NCBI RefSeq assembly: GCF_003945595.2
Contig: NW_024104510.1
Span: 248,001-312,000, forward strand
From: Pipra filicauda
Taxonomy: Eukaryota; Chordata; Aves; Passeriformes; Pipridae
DNA: 64,000 nucleotides
Direction: 5' to 3'
Shown here in pieces: positions 37,628-49,332 of the stretch. A program made the position numbers and the translations under genes. Below the pieces are notes generated by a model. That model was not told where the DNA came from. It saw only the letters and a program-made list of their open reading frames with translations, and made no database searches. The number at the start of each line of letters is the position of its first letter. Position 1 is the stretch's first letter.

Positions 37628-40600
37628 GAAGGGAGAGGAGAGAGTGGCTTTGGAAAAGGACTGATGTGGCAGCTAGAGGAATGACCTGTGAAGAGCATTT
37701 GCACTCTCCTCCTCCATTACCCTTCTCCTCTGGCTAAATTGCTGTACACCAGGAGTGAGTCATTCTGGGGATAACAGGCCACATGATGTTTTGTATATTT
37801 AATAATGTACTTAATGCGGCTGCAATTCAGATCACAAACATCCTTTGCAATGGTGCAACTACTGCCTAAAAACCATCCTGACAAGCTTGAGGCAAATGCT
37901 CTTTCTAAAGGAATCCAGTTTTTAATTACTTTGGAACACCACATAAAATGTAGGTAATTGTTAGTCAGTCATGCCTGGGCCTCCATCTGCATGCAGTGCT
38001 CTCCAGGAGTGTGTGGTTACTGCAGGGGTGCACCTGAAATCTTGCAAGGAATCTTTAATGCCCCAGTTGTGACCCATCCCTCAGGTGTTGCTTGCTGGTT
38101 CAGAGCCCCTGCAGGCTTCACTGCTCTGGCTGATCATTTTGATCAAGATCTGTTTTCTTGTTGTCTGCCCCCCAACATACATGCATCAATTCTCAGCTAT
38201 GGAGAAAGCAAACCCATAACTTCCACTCCAGTCTCCATGTCCTATTAAGCCTTGTGCTGCTTCTTAGCAACAAATTAATAGTTGAGTGAAAGGGGCTTAT
38301 AGTACAACATATTTTGGAGAATAAAAACTCTTAAATGATCATTCTGTAACTAATTGGATAGAACATTTCTGTTCCGAAATACTTTTTCTAGGGAGCTTTT
38401 TTAAACCTATAATGCTAGTTCCTGTTCTGCAGTAGGTCTGTTACTGTGTGTCAGGGATGTCAGCTAATGTGAAGATAGGAGATCACAAAACTAGGTTTTT
38501 GTAGTGCTTTCAGAAAATAATTTTCTCTCTGTGCTTCTTTTTTTTTTCTTTGAAAAGAAGAAGACAGTCGAAGTATCTTTTTGCTAAGTGTTACAGCTTC
38601 AAAACTTGGTTTTCTTGGCCATAATTTAACCAGTGTTGATTCTGGCCTGGATTCTGGGTGTTCATCTTTGTGGAGTAACAAAGTTTGCAGTTGTGAGCCT
38701 TTCAATATTGTTCCTGGTGGCCCTTGCACAGAAATACAGTCTTGGAGGAGGAGATGTAGCTCTGGAGAGTGAACTTATGCACGAGTTTCTATGCCTTTGA
38801 GTAACAGAAACAACGACCAGAAAAGCACAGGGAAATAATATTTAGGCTCTACTCTAAGTATTGCTCTAAACTTTATGGCAATAATGAACAAATCTCTAAC
38901 TTTTAATGCCTTATTGCACAGTAGCTACTGAGTTTCAGCATGTGAATGGCTACTGAGGTAGCAGAGAGTGAGCACTTGCTGCCTCTTCTCATGTGTAATC
39001 AAAAGGTACAAATGAGAAGTTATCTTTTTCATAAACCGGGTCACTGGGTTAATAGAGTTTTGAAAATATCCCCTCCTAACCCATGCCATTAATATCTCAG
39101 CATCCATCTAGATTTTAATACCGTCACATGCCCATGATATGTGTGTCTGTCATCTGCATTGAGGGTTTTCTTCTTTAGTCGAGGAAATACTGTGCAAGGT
39201 TGAGATCGCTGCTGAATGCAGGATGATGCTCTGACTGGCAACAATTCATCTTCATTTGAACTCTAAATATTCCATTTCTCTAGCTGATGAAAGGCTTGAT
39301 TTAGGATAGCAGCTTAGTGACTCTTCCAGGAGGGGTTTGAAAAGGCAATATTCAGCTGAAATTTACAGAAATTTAGTTTTTAAAAACTAGTTGATCTTTT
39401 GAAGTTTCTGAGTCTGGTAACCATCCCCTGGACTCTTTTGTCTCCTGCTGTAATGGGTTTGACTGAGACACTCTGGTATGGGTAGTGTTTGCGCTGCTTT
39501 CTTCCTGGGTTTGAGTATGTTTCTTTGACAGTGATTGAGCAGAAAATTGTAGAGTTTAGGGCAGGGAGGAATAGGGAAAGCACTTGCTGAACTGTCTTTG
39601 CTGTTTTGTCAAAAGAGATGAATCTTCTCTCTAGTTTAGATGGCTAAAGTTAGGAACTTAGTTCAAGGGACTTGAGATGAACTGTTCTCTAGGCAAATGT
39701 CTTTCTCCTTGGCCATCCTAAAGCAAGCCCTGGTGATGCTGTTAGACAGCTCTTACAGGTGGGGATGGATCCGTTCCCTAGCACCTTCCTCAAAGGTGCT
39801 GATCTTGTTCTGAACAGCACTGCTGAGACTGTAGAACACAGAACATTAGCTTGACTTTCCTGTTGAGTCAGACACTAAATACTTCATCCTTCTCCCCACA
39901 CCTTTTGGGCCCAGGTGCTCTGTTGCTTTTCTGAGCTACAGTCTGGGCAGGGTGTGTTGGCACACTGTTACTCCTAAAGTTGTGGCCTTCCCTGATCTGA
40001 TAATGGCAATACAAAAAATTGGTTGGCTAACAGGTGTGATACCCCTTTTGGACTGGTCGTCAGGATCTTGCAAGGAGGTGCCAGATGCCTGGTTTTCTGA
40101 GCAGGGGGGATGCAGATTTCACATGGAGAAGGACTCAGTCCTTCTTGCCCTGTTAGGAGCAAGAGCTGAATGGCCACAATCTCACTTTGTCCATTTCAGA
40201 TGTCTTTAAATGTGCTTTTTCTCTTCCTCCCCTCTCTCTGAGAAATAGAGTTCACTCTACCTTTGTTATTAGGAATACTCCTCTCCCTCCTTAAGTGCAC
40301 CATGCCTAGAGAGATCACACTATCAAGTCAACCTGTTTTCCTCATGTAATGCAAATCCCATCTACTCCAGATAGTCAGGATTATCAACCAGCTTTACTTG
40401 CGAGCTCTGAGAGCAATAGGTTGTAGTTGCCATGTGATTAGCAAAATTCTCTCTATTTAAATGGAAGGCAAGGAGATGTTTAAAAGTTGTTTAAAAGGAC
40501 TTGTTCCCTCAAATGGCTCCTTTAAGTATTCTCCCACCCTAGAGCTTAGCACCCAGGTCCCAGCCACCCTGAGGTTTCTGGGATCATGCTCTGACTTCTG

Positions 40601-41569
40601 TGAGTTAATGACTTTTCTGCCTGTGTCCAAATGACACTGACTACCAGTTACAAAATGAAAATGGTAAATTCATCTGTTAGCTGCTCTCTCTCCTGCAAGA
40701 TTTACTTCCATCAGGGATTTTTATAGGCCAATGTTGTGTCTTTCATGATGGGAATGTGTGGTGGAGAAAATTTATTGTTCCCTTCCTAATAGATAGCTGT
40801 AATTTCATTTCAGAACAACCACTTTATGTGCGAGAAAGTGATTCCATTATGCCACTGCACAGCGTTGGGAGCATCTGTGGCAGTGGGGCATTTGGATTAA
40901 GGAGAGTAAAGGCTGCACATCTGCTGCCCTCTATCCCTATTCACAGAACAAAGTGTTAATCCTAAAGAAAAGAGAGCAATTAGCTTGTAAACCCTTCCTG
41001 AACTCACTGGAAGATTAGCCATTTTCAATTAAAGCTTTTCAGCTGGAAAGATAATGGGCTAAAATTTCCAGCTTTTAAAAAATACTATTATTGACCATGT
41101 GGTTTTATTTCTGTCAGTTTACATCCTTTATAATTAGCTACCCTGGGATAATTAGAACTGCCTCGCGCCATACCCTGTTCCCCACTCTCTCCCCTTAGAA
41201 TGCAAATGGCAAACTGACTTTGTGGTCCATCTCCCGGCCTGTTGCAACTAGCAGGGATCCACTGCTGCTGTCCGGACCCACGCTGGGGATGAACCCTAAG
41301 CAGTATTTTGTAGGTTACTGTAATGCACAAATGAAAGGATAAACCTTTACACGCTGCTATGAACGTGCTGTAACTGTTCCCGGGGAGACCGGATGGGAGC
41401 AGGGAGGCTGATCCCATCTTGCAAACCTGCAGTAACAAGCAATTTGCAGTCCCTCGGGGAGCTCCGCATATTCTAAAGCCAAAATACTTCATAAATCACT
41501 GGCCCCAGCACTTGGGAGTTACCTGGAGCTGTGTGTGGCTCTGCTTTGTCCCAGCTTGGGAGGTAAAAT

Positions 41570-41720
41570 TTTGACAAGCTGGAGCGGGAGCCAAACCGGC
41601 AGATGGAAACACCTCTCCCCAGAACATGCGGCTGACCAGCTCTGTCCGAGGGCGTGTTCGAGCACTTCTGAACGGCGCATCCTCCTCGGGGCGTCTGGGG
41701 AGAGCCAGGAGCCTTCCTAA
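41570..41720. promoter_or_regulatory. orphan CpG cluster
   Basis: About a dozen CpGs in 150 bases (for example 'ctgtccgagggcgtgttcga' near 41641 and 'gaacggcgcatcctcctcgg' near 41669). No ATG-to-donor exon is evident on the + strand. On the minus strand the nearest frame (41492 down to 41088) begins in CpG-poorer sequence and has no good donor. It may be a further promoter of the same gene with a non-coding first exon, an enhancer CpG island, or a relic. Confidence 0.4.
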
Positions 41721-44700
41721 GGCAGCCAGGGAGCCTGACCTGGTTTCACCCTGCGCTGGAAAGCTGCACTCTGTGGCGTTGCAGTGCCTTTTGGGTCATC
41801 TCTCTCTTCTTTCTGTGATCCGCTCCCCCCGCGCTCCCGCTGCTGCCGCAGAGTGTGGCACTGGCAGCGCTCAGCGTGGCCTGTGCTGCCCACCCAGTGT
41901 GGGGGAGAGGCTGGGGCTGGAGCCAGCAGCCAGCTCGTGTCCCCATTCAGCTCTGTGTCCCCACTCAGCCGGGTATCCCTGGCTGCGCTGCCTTGTGTCC
42001 CATGCTACCACGAGTTAATGTCACCTGCTGGGTTTCGGGGCAGTTGTGGCTTTGGTCACTACTTGTGACTCTGAAACAACACAGCGGTGCCTGTGCTGCA
42101 GTTCGTGGCTGTGCTACAGCAAAGCAAAGAAAGAGAAGAAACGCTGACCTTTCAGGGAGCTGCTTGGCTATGCCGGCCGAGGTACCTCTCATGGAAATGT
42201 AATGTAAGGTACCTCCACGGCCAAGGACTTCTGAATGAGGTAAGCTCAATGAGATATCTGAATGCAAAACCGTCTAGAGCTCTGACTCCTGGGTACAACA
42301 TGGCCTGCACTTTTTCTGAGTCACCAAAAATTATTAGTATTGCTCCTAGTTCTTGGCTGTCTCCCACACAGACCTTGGCCAAATCCCACCTAGTTTTGCC
42401 TTGTCTCTTATAGAAGACTTGCACAGTGTAGATACTGCAATATAGATCGTATATTAAAGCCATTAAAGCTTTTTTTAAGGAATATGGCTTGATGCTTTTG
42501 GGATTTTGCTGGCCTTATCATGCTACTGATACACTGTCTTTTGCAGTCAGTGCTTTTCTTGCTATTTCTTTGTTGAAGTGCATATGAAAATATGCCTTGG
42601 AAAATATTTTACATCTGAACTAGTTAATACAGCACCTTGGAGAGAAGGTGTCTGATGCAACAGAGTACAAATGAAGCCTCATTAAGCAGGAATTCAGTGA
42701 TTCTACTGAATGCTCCAGCAATTAAATTTCATCTTGTTTCATATGCAGGTCAGGAGAGTTTGTGAAAGAGAATAGAGGAAGCAGAGCACTGTGGCTCTGT
42801 ACTATGCAAATTAGTGTTAACATGGCATTTCATTTATTGTTAATGCATTGTTACACTGCTACTCATTGAAAAGAAACTGTGTGACAACTGGTAAGACTGA
42901 TGACCCACTTGCTTATTTTTCCATCTGCGTTGGCAGCTTTGCCTCTGAAGAGACCGGTGCCAAGATAAATCCTTTAAGGGGAAGATGCAGAGGTTTTTCT
43001 TCCCGCAGACAGGAGTGGAGTTGGATGCTGACTAAGACCTGTCCTTCAGGCTGCAGTAGGCTGTAGCATTGCCTCTCTCTCTCTTTTGGGACAAGATTGG
43101 CATGGCCATGTCCCTGTTACTAGAAGGGCCTTTTGTTTGGGCTCAAGCGCCGGGTCCTTTTGAATCAAGAGGAAGAAGCCTTCAGTCCCCGCTATTGCAA
43201 AGACCTGAGCTCCTGTGGCATGTAACAGGCATGTAAGGGATTCAGGGATGTTGATGTGCTCTGCAGCCCCATCCACAGGCTCACACCTCTGCTCCCATGG
43301 GGCAGCTCCCTGCTGTCCTTTGGGCTGACTGCACTCCGGGGTTGTGTCCTGTTCTTGAAGGGCTGTGCTGCCAGTTTCCTATTTTCTCTCTATGTCCAAA
43401 GGTCCATAACAGGGTATGTTTTCTCTCGTTTGTATTTTGATTAATGTGGTCTATGTGATGGAGCTTCCTTCACCTAAATTGCCTACCCACAGTGGGGAAG
43501 GGGGGTGGATACTGGCCAGCTGCCAACACAGACCCATCACTATTTTCATTCTTGGTGATATTAATAAAATATAAAGAAGAAACAGCATTTCTGCTGAAGA
43601 GAGAGCACAAACAGGCCCTTCCGAGCAGCCACTGGTGCAGATATTGAAGTGCCAACTGCAGCCACCATGGACTCACTGTAAATTGGAGTGGTTTAATGAC
43701 CTTAAAACTGGAAACCACTCCCATCACTGAAGAACTTGGACACTTACTTTCCCTTCAGTTTTTAGCTGTTAACCACTTCCTGTCATTTCAGTGCATTGAT
43801 CAGTAAAAGCTCGGAAGATGGGAGCTATTAGGCATTTTGTTTCCCCCGGTGTCCTGGTATTGCTCTTGGTTTCTGTTTCTGCATGGTTCCTCCAACCAAT
43901 ACACATGCTTGAGGATTTTACTGGTGTCCCAAGGCTGTGTGATACCAACTGGCTAAATTGCTATGTAAGATTTGAGGGGGGTAAAAAGTAAAACCAGTTA
44001 GGAGCATCCTCAAAAGAGGATGTGTATTTTGCCCAGGAAAAGTGTTTATTCTGTAAAATACAGCCACAGAAGTAGAGAGAAATGGGAGAAATATGCTCTG
44101 TCTAGCTGAAAGTGTTGAACATGCTTTCAGATGCTGTGCAGGCAACTTGCAGAGCTCTGCTCCTTTTGGATGGACCAGGTCATAAACTCCCACCTTGCTC
44201 TGACAGGGCTGGTGTTTGTTGGTGGATCATTAACCTCCTGGTGCATTGCTTATTGCTGTGTCTTGTCAAGCTCATCTCCATTTGGCTTAAAAAATCATCA
44301 GAAAGCTGAGATTCACTTTTGTTGGGATGACCTCTGCTAACAAGGTCCCTGAACGAACTCTTTTGTATCATTACAGCTGGCTGGGGAATAAAGGATCTTG
44401 TACTTTACTGCCGCCTATTTGTCTTCCACTGTTTCTCTTATCAGCGCTGAAGTCCCCAACCCTGGTATGTCCTACTCTGATTACCCAGAAAAATGTGCAG
44501 GAACCATTTTATTGTGCTCTGGTGGTAGAAGGAATGGATGGGGGTCTTGGAAATACCTCTAGCAGCACTCTCTGTCTCGGTGCTCTGCATGTGTGCGTGC
44601 AGCAAGGGCTCTAATTGCCTGGTGGATGGGTCAATTTGTCTTTCAGTGTTCATTACCCGTAATAAATTAACGTTTGGGACTGGCTGGTGGAATTTGCATG

Positions 44701-46347
44701 TAAAGGAAAGAACAATCAAAGACTTCTTCCTCTGGCTCCATTATTAAACTGTTTAAATACCCTTTTCCTTAAAGGTTTTTTTTTTTAAACCCATTCTCCA
44801 TTCCCCTTAAAAATATGTTGATAAAACAGTGCATTGCATTTTAGGTTTCTGTGTGAAAAACAGGGTATCTGCTTAGACCAGAGATGAGCTTTGCTGCAGG
44901 CCTGAGGCTGACATGCAGTTGTCTGGGGTTTCTAAATAAGCACAACTATGTAAAATTGGAGCAGATGAAATGGAGCAAATGTGTAGCCAGTGGAGAGCTG
45001 GGTAATCAGCTGTGAAGCCTCTTCCACCAAAAAAGTGATGGGTCTTCCTCTTGTCCCTCCTCCTCCCTGTCTGCTGCAACCAAAAATTAATCAAGGAAGG
45101 GTGTAGACTCTCCAAACGTCTTGATTTTGTGCAGAGGTGTTTGGAGTTCCCAGTAAAAACTGTCTTTCCCAGTAAGCCATCTGGAAGCACTGGGTCTGCT
45201 GTGCCAGGAACAAGCCTTGACAAAGAGTATGAACAGGAAAAGCCCCAGCCCCAGGCAGACCCCTGATGTGCAGGCGTGTGTTATTAAATGGGAGAAGCAG
45301 GATGGGAAGAAAGAGATGGCAACGTAAAATCTTAATTTAACATCTGAATTTAAAAGAAGTAGAAAGAATCTGTGTCAGTCTCTTCTCAATCTTCCCTAAC
45401 CCAAAGCAATTTCTGTTGCTAATAATATCATTTGGTATGTGGTTAGAACTTCGGCGTTTCTCTGTGCACTGTGAGAGCGCGTGGTTGGGTGTTTTTCCTC
45501 ATGTTTTCCTGTGGCTGACTGTTCATTACGTTCATTCAGCTGTCTTCAGAGAGTCTCCTGAGACTCCCTAATGTGGAGTGATGTAAGATTCTCTCCATGT
45601 TCTCCGGAACTCAGAGCATGTTCAGTGCTAAATGGTCCATTTCAGGATCTTGCTCGAGTGTTCCACAGCGCTGTGACTTCTGACGAGGAAGCTTTTGGAT
45701 GTGGTTAAATAAGTAATGGTTTAAATGGCAGAAACAAATACCTGTCAAGCATTGGACTAAATGATGGATATTCGGAACAGCCTGTGATCTTCCCTCTCCT
45801 GTCCTCCCTGTCTTGTTCGCATAAAAGTGTATTTTGTAAATGTAATTCCAACCAATTTAGGCCATGTAAGGTTTGCAGCATCACTCCCACTGAGGTTCTG
45901 GGGGATTTGTAAGTTAGCTCTGGGGAAAGATGTATAGGTTCAAGAGCAGGACATTGGGTACAAGAAATGCTAAACTAAGTGCTAGTACTTACCAGTGCAT
46001 GTAAGGGCAGATACTCCTTACTTACAGCAAATGAATTTTACTCAAAAGTCAGCCTGTTACTGAGAAAAGTAAATGGCCATTTCTCTAGACTGGTGACCTG
46101 TTGACTGGTATTACCACTTCAGTTGTATGGACAAGAACCAAGAACCTGCATGGATGGATGTTTCCAGCAGGGACCACCCAGAAACTCTTTAACCATGGAC
46201 TGCCCTCAGCCTGTGCTGTCTTTCCACTCAGCATTTTATACTGAAGGGGGGATCCAAGAAAGCATTCCCTACACTCACTCTCCTGCTGGGATAGTAATAG
46301 GATATCAGAATATGCCAAGAAAGCAGAACTGAGATGTTTTTGTTTTC

Positions 46348-46362
46348 TTTTTTTTTTTTTTT
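46348..46362 (+). repeat. T15 homopolymer
   Basis: An uninterrupted T run preceded by a T-rich lead-in. No adjacent element body was recognised. Confidence 0.9.
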
Positions 46363-48525
46363 CCCGTGAAAAGACTTTTTTAACATCCCACCTCCCCAAA
46401 ATTAACTTCTTCTTGCAATGAGCACAGTCTGTGGGTAAAACCCAGACATTCTTAGGTGAGACTTGTAGGTAGTTGATATTGCCAGAGAATTTTTGGATAG
46501 CTGCTAATTCTGAGCACACAAGCTTAAAGTTTATGTCGGGAACGTACAGACAATGCACAGACTGTTTCTGAAAAATCAAAGCTCTACACAGTGTTCCTTG
46601 AGTTCTTCACCATAGTTTAGGTTGATGTCTCATGCTCTTTTATGACACCTACATATTTTGATGCCAAAACATATGCTTCTGGTCTGCCTTATTTTGCTGG
46701 GGTGTGTGTTGTATCCTTTCCCTTTTGCATTAAAAGCTCAAGCTGTTCACTTCAACTGGTTTTAATACAGCACCACCTGAAACATGACGAAAGTGTTGCA
46801 TTTGTGGATTTTGGCCAGAAACCGTAGAGTAAACATCTTTATCCTGTCCAGGCTCCTGGCGTGCTGGTGTCTTGCCAGCCAGTTCAACAAATGCCACCAG
46901 CAGTTCTGGGCTTGAAATACCCAAATGCTTCTTCATTTCCCCATCAGAGGAATGGGGCAGCTCCATTCAGTTCTCATCCACAAAAACAAGCAGCTTCAAC
47001 TACATAGTAGCCCCATCCTCTCATGCACTTTCTTAATGTAGCAGATATTCTGGGAAGAATTTTATGGTGGTATAAACACAAACAATTGGTTTTAGCTTTT
47101 CTTTAAAACATCATATTGGATACATCCATTTCATGGCAACCAAAGTAATGGGCTATTCTCAAATTAGCATCTTCTTCTAATTGTGGTGCAACTGGTGATG
47201 TTTTTTTTTCCTTTAAGATGGAATTTCTCTGCAGCAAAAGCATTAAGAGCTGTATGAAAAGATTTCTAATTATAAATTTTGCCTCAATTACTAATTAAGT
47301 CTATTGTCAGACTGAACAGCTTTTTAAAAACAAATTATGGACCAAAATATCTCTTTTGTAAGTAGTTTTTTATTAGTTAGTAATTTTACTGCTTTTGTAT
47401 AAGTAGTCTGTGCATGAAACAGATGAGTTTGAACCACAATAGAGATGCTGCTTCATTTCAATCTGAGCAAGAACCCCGGCATTAGGCTGAAACCCAGTTC
47501 TCCTCCTCCATACAGAGTTAGGGTTCCCAGGTCTGTAAAAATTTTCTGCTGGCACGTTCAGATGAGTTCAGATGCCCTTTCGATTTATCCTGTTTTGTTT
47601 CCTAAGGAAGCAAGACTTAACCTTGCTGTCTCTCTATGAGCTTCCTTCTAAATTCGTAACCTCTTGGCCACTTTCACACAAATCTAGTAGCAGTCCCAAA
47701 CATGACTGGATCCTCATACAAAAGTGTAGATGGCTTTTGTACTTTGGACCATGATTGTCTTGCACTCTCTTTACTGTTTATGGGTATAATCTTGCTGTTA
47801 TAGATGACACCAGTTCCCAAGGGAATAGAGTGACTGTGGAGAATACTGCCATGGGCTGGTTGGTACAGTAAGTTTGCATCTCACAGCTTGCCTGAGAAGG
47901 GGACCTGCATGGTGCTGGAGGCAGGATCCAGCCCTGTGTACCCTGCAGACAGACTTACTGACCCACAGCCAGGGCAGTGGCATCCCCTTGCATGCTCTGT
48001 ATCTTCAACGTGAATCAGCCTGCTTTGTCTTCTATTTTAATAGTAAAAGAAGCAGACACTGCTTCATTATAACCATTTCTTACTAGGCTAATGCCCTATC
48101 TCCACCCACAGTGCAGGACCAGCAGTTTTGGAGGGAGCCATTCAGCATCCTCTCCTGGAGGGCCAGACTCCCCATGACCAGCTGGTTCCCATCATTGCCC
48201 CCAAAGTCTCCCCTCACCCAAATCGTAGCACAGGACTTGCATGCATTTTGCCCGTGCTGGTTCCTCTGCTGAGAAACCCTTCCTAAGAAAGGGTTAAACC
48301 GAGTTTTCAGCAAATGCTGTAGGCAGGACACAGGACTGCAGCCCCATACTCCCTTACGAGCACTGTGTGTGTGTGTTTGGGAGGCAGGGTAATGCTTTGA
48401 CAGCAGCTTGACATTGCCTTGAAAGGTGCTGGAGGCTCTGCAAGCACTTGCCAAGAGGGGGTGGGGGAGAGGAAAGTGTGTCAGGCAATACTGCAGTCGC
48501 AGCCTCTTCTTGCGCTCAGCCCCGT

Positions 48526-48543
48526 TGCTGCTGCTGCTGCTGC
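48526..48543 (+). repeat. (TGC)6 trinucleotide repeat
   Basis: Six perfect TGC units inside the CpG island. In one frame this is poly-Leu or poly-Ala-like, but no coding exon is supported here. Confidence 0.9.
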
Positions 48544-48663
48544 AACTCGGGGCCGGAGCGCGGCTCCGCTGCCGCCCAAGTTGTGCCGCTGGTGCGGAGC
48601 GCGGGGGCAGCGGTGCCTCCGCCGCAGCACCGCCTTCCTCCGGTTTATGCCTTTTTTTTTATT

Positions 48664-48691
48664 CCCCCACCCACCACCCCCCCCGCCCCCC
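48664..48691 (-). other. G-quadruplex motif on minus strand, in CpG island
   Basis: C tracts of 5, 3, 8 and 6, separated by one to four bases, put a good quadruplex pattern on the minus strand, about 600 bases upstream of the exon C ATG. Promoter-proximal quadruplexes are common in vertebrate CpG islands. Confidence 0.7.
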
Positions 48692-48962
48692 GTCGTCTGA
48701 AATCCCCGTGAAAGCCACCGAAGGGTTCTGGCAGGAAGGGGCCAGCACATCTCCATGGGATGATGCCCGCTCTCCACCGGTGGAATACCGCCGGGAATGA
48801 AGTGCACGCTCGACATTTGCTGCATCTGCTGGAGCGTCAGGGTTCGGTGGCTGCCTCCCCTTCAACCAGCTGTTCCGGTTAATCACTGCGCTTCCAACTT
48901 TTGCTTTGCAATGCCTGATGGCCAGCGGAGTCGAGAGAACTAGCACGGCATTTTTAGGACCC

Positions 48963-48975
48963 TATAAAAAAAAAA
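48963..48975 (+). promoter_or_regulatory. TATA-like element
   Basis: TATAAAAAAAAAA lies within the island, about 320 bases upstream of the exon C ATG. If used, transcription would start near 48990-49000 and the leader would be about 300 nt. CpG-island promoters often lack functional TATA boxes, so this may be a simple A-rich run. Confidence 0.35.
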
Positions 48976-49268
48976 CCCAAACCCGTACCCTTCATTTTCC
49001 TATTTCTGCACAGGACTGGCGAGTCACACGTTAAACATCCGTGTAAAGACGTTTCTGTCTAAAGGATTGCCACATTTTTGAGTCCTCGCAATCTGGAGTG
49101 CCCAGGACGATTTCTGCCTGGTCTTGCTGCCGTGGAGTGAGGGAGCAGCGTGTGCGCTGCAGCCGCACTCGGCAGCGGGAGGCAGCCCGAGAGTGAGCCC
49201 GGGCTGGCTGGGAAAGGATTCCAGCGCAGGCAGGGAGAGAGAACGGAGCGGCTGTTACAATTAGTTGA

Positions 49269-49277
49269 ATGATTTGA
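49269..49277 (+). promoter_or_regulatory. two-codon upstream ORF in leader C
   Basis: ATG-ATT-TGA is the only ATG between the TATA-like element and the proposed start at 49293. It ends 15 nt before that start. Such a short spacing disfavours efficient reinitiation, so it would be expected to repress translation unless leaky scanning is high. Confidence 0.45.
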
Positions 49278-49292
49278 TAGATAACAGCAGAC

Positions 49293-49332
49293 ATGCTTTG
49301 TGGACTGAAAAAGGATTTGCAGTCAGACTTTG
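49293..49332 (+). CDS. candidate alternative first coding exon C (partial CDS)
   Basis: An ATG (context ACAGACATGC, with G at -3) opens 13 codons plus one base, MLCGLKKDLQSDF, before a strong donor (CTTTG|GTGAGTGAG). The exon ends in phase 1 with a final G, as do the candidates at 9951 and 24498. It follows the strongest CpG island of the window. The peptide starts with Met-Leu-Cys-Gly, then turns polar and charged. The Cys at position 3 could be a lipidation site, but nothing confirms this. No domain is visible, and the rest of the protein lies downstream of the window. Of the three candidates this has the best promoter and donor support. I do not recognise the gene with confidence. FRMD4A is a guess only. 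Confidence 0.55.

Larger units (their letters stand above)
37628..48485. other. intron-like stretch, no gene seen
   Basis: No supported exon. A T15 run lies at 46348-46362. The frames over 46085-46579 (minus, 164 codons) cross this run and hold no domain. One orphan CpG cluster at 41570-41720 is listed separately. Confidence 0.55.
48486..49260. promoter_or_regulatory. CpG island, promoter of first exon C
   Basis: This is the most CpG-dense interval of the window, strongest at 48510-48640 and again at 49125-49250. It contains a (TGC)6 run and a C-rich quadruplex tract, both listed separately, and leads directly into first exon C. Both its size and its position fit a constitutive vertebrate promoter. 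Confidence 0.75.

Noticed and set aside
42180..42240. Donor-like GAATGAG|GTAAGC near 42233
   Set aside because: The upstream frame is closed almost at once (ATG-TAA), and there is no CpG island or acceptor to define an exon.
46085..46579. 164-codon minus-strand frame
   Set aside because: It runs through a homopolymer, giving a poly-Lys patch. No domain.
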